The notes under the pieces are model-generated. The model made no database searches. It saw nothing but the letters and a program-made list of their open reading frames with translations, and was not told the origin of the DNA. A stretch of 64,000 bases of DNA from Hyperoodon ampullatus (lineage: Eukaryota; Chordata; Mammalia; Artiodactyla; Ziphiidae): the NCBI GenBank assembly GCA_949752795.1, contig OX457070.1, positions 29,683,088 through 29,747,087 of the forward strand. The letters run 5' to 3'. The translations under genes and the position numbers were made by a program. Positions 57,765-64,000 of this stretch are shown here, piece after piece; position 1 is the stretch's first letter; each line of letters starts with the position of its first letter.

Positions 57765-57875
57765 TTAAGTGCCACTGCCCAGGAGTACCCCAGGCTCTAT
57801 CCCAGAGCTACTAGATTAGAATCTGTTTTTAAACAGAATCCCCAGGTGATTCAATGCTTATTAAAGTTCGAGCAA
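57765..57875. mobile_element. MER5-like hAT-Charlie fragment
   Basis: TTAGAATCTGTTTTTAAACA and GAATCCCCAGGTGATTCAAT match the MER5 end segment. Confidence 0.65.
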
Positions 57876-58648
57876 CATACCTCTAGAATCAGACTCTAAA
57901 TGACTTTAAAGATCTATTCAGTAAGTAGAGGATTAATTAATGAGTAAGACTTGGAAAAGGGAGGATAAATGTGATTGTAGACAGGATTATATCTGGGACT
58001 TATTGTAACAGAAACCCATAAGGGCCCCAGATATGTTGCCTTCGGTAGAACCTCAGGGCCAGTCCAGATCTCAAAGCGTTTCTCTTCACTGCTGCACTGG
58101 ACTTGATATCGTTTTTGTTTGCTTTTGTATTATAAAGAGTTACAAAGGAAATGTAGACTTGTAAAGGAGAGTTACAAAGGAAATTTAGAGTTACAAAGGA
58201 AATTTTCCTAAAATTTAGGCAATTTTAGAGAAGGCGGGTGGGGAATAGTAAGGCCGAAGACTTTTACAAAGCAACTTTGGGAGAGGGAAACGAATTCCAG
58301 GCCTTAGAACTGCTTTCCTTCATCCTTAAGTTAATAAGAAGCTGAACTTTGGTTAAAAGTGTCTGTGGAATCCTAGTGTGATTCTAGAAGTTGGCAGCAA
58401 TAGTGCTGAGTCATAAACTCAGAAACCATCGACTATTCGGAAGGTCAGAACAGGTAAAGCTTCTTTGGAAGCTTACTGTATGCAAATGCAGGCACTGTCA
58501 GCATCAGGAATTTGCAGGAATTTGTCATGCTGACATTCCAAGGAAGGGTGACCTGAGCAAAAGATATATAAGGAAATTAGTTACAGACTACACTCATTTT
58601 ACTATTTTAAGGTGAGTGACATTATTGATGTGCTACTTAGAACGCCAT
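57876..58648. other. unique sequence with a 17-bp x3 repeat
   Basis: AGAGTTACAAAGGAAAT occurs at 58136-58152, 58168-58184 and 58187-58203. No gene or repeat family otherwise. Confidence 0.65.
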
Positions 58649-58663
58649 CTTCTTTGTTTTCTT

Positions 58664-58986
58664 TTTTTTTTTTTATATTGACATATGTCGTGAATTTTTA
58701 AATTTATTTATTTATTTATTTATGGCTGTGTTGGGTCTTCGTTTTCTGTGCGAGGGCTTTCTCTAGTTGTGGCAAGCGGGGGCCACTCTTCATCGCGGTG
58801 CACGGGCCTCTCACTATCGCGGCCTCTCTTGTTGCGGAGCACAGGCTCCAGACGCGCAGGCTCAGTAATTGTGGCTCACAGGCCCAGTTGCTTGGCGGCA
58901 TGTGGGATCTTCCCAGACCAGGGCTCGAACCCATGTCCCCTGCATTAGCAGGCAGATTCTCAACCACTGCACCACCAGGGAATCCC
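58664..58986 (-). mobile_element. CHR SINE of mosaic structure, antisense
   Basis: 15-bp perfect TSD CTTCTTTGTTTTCTT at 58649-58663 and 58987-59001. Tail side has ATTTA repeats and GGCTGTGTTGGGTCTTCGTT (long form). Head side is CHR-2-like (GTTGCGGAGCACAGGCTCCA, GCACCACCAGGGAATCCC). Same design as 14942-15257. Confidence 0.95.
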
Positions 58987-59001
58987 CTTCTTTGTTTTCT
59001 T

Positions 59002-60469
59002 GAACATAAATATAAAGGCTTTTATAGATGGACTTAGGAATTGAGTCCCCTACTTTCTTATAAGGCTTTAAGATTCTTAGGTAGGAATTTCCTGCTGCAG
59101 GAATTTTGAAGCTTGGGATAGAATACTGTTCTGTGCTACAAGCACCATTAATTAGGACCACAGATAAACTTGAAATGTGTGGTCATCTATAGGATCTGGG
59201 TAGAAGGCCTCATTTTCAAATGGTACTTTTTGTATGTGTTTGTGAAAAAAGTTTTTCATCACTTCAAGCATTTAACTATGAAAGTTAATAAGCTAACTAC
59301 AAACACTTTAAATATCTATTCAGTAAAGCAGGTCTTCTAATAACATGTTTATCCGTGTGGTTTAATGTTAATTTTAAAATAAAGTTTAAAATGACAATAC
59401 AAGTCTTTAGACTTATCACTGCTTCCATGATTTAATGTAATATAAACTGATCTAATCCATAGTTTAACTGAACATTCCCCACTCCCCTGAAAATCAGAGT
59501 TTGACTTATACACATCATGTAGACTTTTATCTCAGTTCTCCAAATAATACTTGTAGCCGAGGGCATCAGGCCATCTTCCTTATATCCTGCCTTTTCCTGA
59601 GTAAACCGGTAGTAACTGAGGTGCCTCCATGCGGGTTCCATCCCAGACCTCTACGTCCATTCATTCTGTTCTGTAAGCCTGGGGCTGGTCTTTTAACTAA
59701 AGCCAGGGAAAGCTCGGACATCCTTTGGCATGTTGCTGCTGAGAAGTGCTGTCATACTGCCCATGAATATGAGTCTATCTCAGCTTGTAGTAAGATTTCC
59801 TCTTGACCTTTTCTACATTTCACAGCCATTCAAACAGATCTTCTCTATCAGTTCTAAACCAGTGACATCCTAAAATCAGAGACGTCGCTGTGTCATCAAG
59901 TTGTTAAAAGTAATGCCATCGTCTCCCTCCAAAGAGGCGGTCTTTTCTGCTTGGACATATCTCAGGATCTCTGCAGAAGACACAATGAACAGGAATTTGG
60001 GCGTGGACTGATCAGCCAGCATCTTGGCAGAGTGTTCTAGGATGCCATCTGCAGATGTTAATTATCCAGTTTGGGTCCTCTAATAGCTCTTGACCTCCTC
60101 TTGGCTCTATCAGTTGCTTCTTATTTTCCTTCCAGATACTTATTTATTCCTCTTGGGATGAGACAAACTGAGAGGCAATGTTGCTAATTCTTTTTCAAAC
60201 AGCTAAATGTAGAAACATTAGTCTTTCATTCCTTCTTGTGGACATTTGGAGGACATGATCTGCTGCTGCATTTTGGTTTCAAAGAAATTCTCTCCACTTC
60301 TTCCTACTTCTAGGACTGCGTAAATGGAAACAAATTCTAGAAGAGCTGATAAGACTGAAAAGCAGAAGGATAGTCCTCTAAAACATGAGCCCTGAAATCA
60401 CTTTCTGTTTAGAGAAACTTGAATTCTAGAGGCTGCTTTTCTGCCTCATCATCTCCCTTGTCTGTTAGC
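59002..60469. other. unique intronic sequence (1.5 kb)
   Basis: Nothing recognised. Small frames have no domain. Confidence 0.5.
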
Positions 60470-61060
60470 CAAAACAGTTGCTCTATGCCTTTTATTTCTC
60501 TCATCAAGCTTCTTTCTCATTCCCTAACACTTTGAAGATGATCTTGTACTCTGCCGAAAACAGAACAATAGATCTGAACTTCCTCAAATTCCCTTTTTTT
60601 TCCCCAGCCTTAAATCAATATGCATCTCCATCCTTACTTCCTTCCTGCTTGCCAGGAAAGAAATGTCTTTGAAAGATCAGTCCCTTTAACAGTGCTCCTA
60701 ATTCCTTCCCTTTTCTACCTGCAGGACTGTTCGCTCAGTTATCCTCATCCTCTCCTGTATCTTAAAGCACCTTTTTGTCCTGGCTCCTTTCACTCTCCAG
60801 TGCTCAATCCTCTCCCATCCTAAACATTCTTTCCCTCAGTGCTGCTCCTCTTTTAAGCTCAAAACGTCCTGAAAGAATCTCCTGTAGCCACTGGCTCTGC
60901 GTGTTCCACTCCCATTCTTCACAAGTCCGGCTCCGTTCTTACTTCACTTTATTCCTTTTACAAAACTGTTCTTGCCTAGATCTCCAGCGACTTCCCAGTC
61001 GCCAGTAGAAGCAATCACGTCTTTACCTTTGGTCTACGTTTCTGAGGCAATAGTCATTCT
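60470..61060 (+). repeat. L2 LINE fragment, sense
   Basis: GTCCTGGCTCCTTTCACTCT, AAAACTGTTCTTGCCTAGAT, CTCCAGCGACTTCCCAGTCG resemble the sense L2 stretch that normally reads TTGCCAAGGTCACCAGTGAC. Pyrimidine-rich, diverged. Confidence 0.6.
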
Positions 61061-61343
61061 TAATCCTTCACTCAGAGGAAAGTTCTAAGGAATTTTAACT
61101 TGGATGCTCAGAGTTCAGGTGTGTTGGTTTGATACTGTGAGGCTTCCTTTTGTTTTACTCCTTTCAGATTAAAAGAGACCATATCACTTTGAACTCTGAG
61201 TCTCCAGTTAGTGTGGTGGTGGCTCAAGTTGCCACATTTGTGTGCTGACTCTTACAGAACCACATTTTCCACCTCCTTCCTCCCATTTCTTTTATTAAAC
61301 AAAGTAAAACAATTTATTAAAACTAGTTAAAAAATAAAACCTT

Positions 61344-61722
61344 GGGACTTCCCTGGTGACACAGTGGTTGAGAATCCGCCTGCCAATGCAGGGGACATGG
61401 GTTCGAGCCCTGGTCTGGGAAGATCCCACCTCCTGCGGAGCAACTGAGCTCGTGCGCCACAACTACTGAGCCCGCATGCCACAACTACTGAGCCCACGCG
61501 CTCTAGGGCCTGCGCGCTGCAACTACTGATCCCGCGTGCTACAACTACTGAAGCCTGCGTGCCTAGAGCCCGTGCTCCGCAACAAGAGAAGCCACCGCAA
61601 TGAGAAGCCCGTGCACCGCAGCAAAGAGTAGCCCCCGCTCGCCACAACTAGAGAAAGCCCGCGCGCTTCAACAAAGCCAAACAGCCAAAAATAAATAAAT
61701 AAATAAATGTATTAAAAAAATA
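61344..61722 (+). mobile_element. CHR SINE, long form
   Basis: GGGACTTCCCTGGTGACACA, B box GGGTTCGAGCCC (perfect GGTTCGANNCC core), long 3' part with repeated CACAACTACTGAGCCC text, tail of AAAT repeats. TSD AAATAAAACCTT at 61332-61343 and 61723-61734. Nearest SINE upstream of the second AAK1 exon. Confidence 0.95.
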
Positions 61723-61837
61723 AAATAAAACCTTACTTTGTGCATAAATCCCGTTACCCAACTTGCTCGGTTTTTGCTCACTAATGACCTTAGATTTTGA
61801 ACATCATCATTACAAAGACTTGCCTCTATGGATGTTG

Positions 61838-61925
61838 AAATAACCAGACCGAGGGATGAGGCAACTTCCAGTGTCTAAATGGGTCCTGACACATGGGAGG
61901 TGCTCAATAAGTATTCGTTGAAAAA
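61838..61925 (+). repeat. L2/MIR 3' tail, sense
   Basis: CTGACACATGGGAGGTGCTC and AATAAGTATTCGTTGAAAAA match the common 3' tail. Confidence 0.65.

Positions 61926-64000
<2,075 letters not shown>

Overview
The window is vertebrate nuclear DNA, almost certainly from a cetacean (dolphin or whale lineage). The evidence is about 22 copies of a tRNA-derived SINE of the CHR family. Each has a left end near GGGCTTCCCTGGTGGCGCAG and pol III A/B boxes, and most have a target-site duplication (TSD). The even-toed-ungulate/whale type of L1 is present too, on top of older mammalian layers: L1M, L2, MIR, CR1/L3, Tigger and hAT-Charlie. No bacterial-type genes, operons, CRISPR arrays or RNA genes are visible.

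The only protein-coding gene I can support is AAK1 (AP2-associated kinase 1) on the + strand. Two internal exons are present, at 46661-46779 and 62586-62694. They have consensus splice sites, compatible reading phases and translations that match the N-lobe of the kinase domain (human residues about 55-131). The rest is intron: at least 46.66 kb upstream of the first exon, 15.8 kb between the exons, and 1.3 kb after the second. Residues 1-54 and everything from the catalytic loop onward lie outside the window.

Layout. 1-9.6 kb: old L1M and L2 pieces, with five CHR SINEs and an L1M-like relic. 9.6-17.5 kb: two truncated whale/ruminant-type L1s, a complete Tigger-derived DNA transposon remnant, and SINEs nested in L1. 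17.5-31 kb: relatively unique intron with MER20, MIR, a 5'-truncated L1 with perfect TSD, and a 1.2-kb L2. 31-43 kb: a stacked L2/L1M/SINE nest, short tandem duplications, and the youngest-looking L1 (40.6-42.3 kb, ORF2 C-terminus plus poly(A)) inserted into an older L1. 43-46.7 kb: mostly unique, ending with an L1 fragment that seems to carry a 3' transduction just before the first AAK1 exon. 47-62.6 kb: L1M remains including a degenerate internal minisatellite, a CR1/L3 relic, and many minus-strand SINEs. 62.6-64 kb: second exon and start of the next intron.

I found no undescribed biological system. The more unusual signals are retrotransposition footprints: two tail-only insertions, a 5'-truncated SINE, a probable L1 3' transduction, SINE copies of mosaic structure, a 35-bp near-identical duplication about 0.9 kb apart, and inverted SINEs flanking the second AAK1 exon that could form dsRNA.
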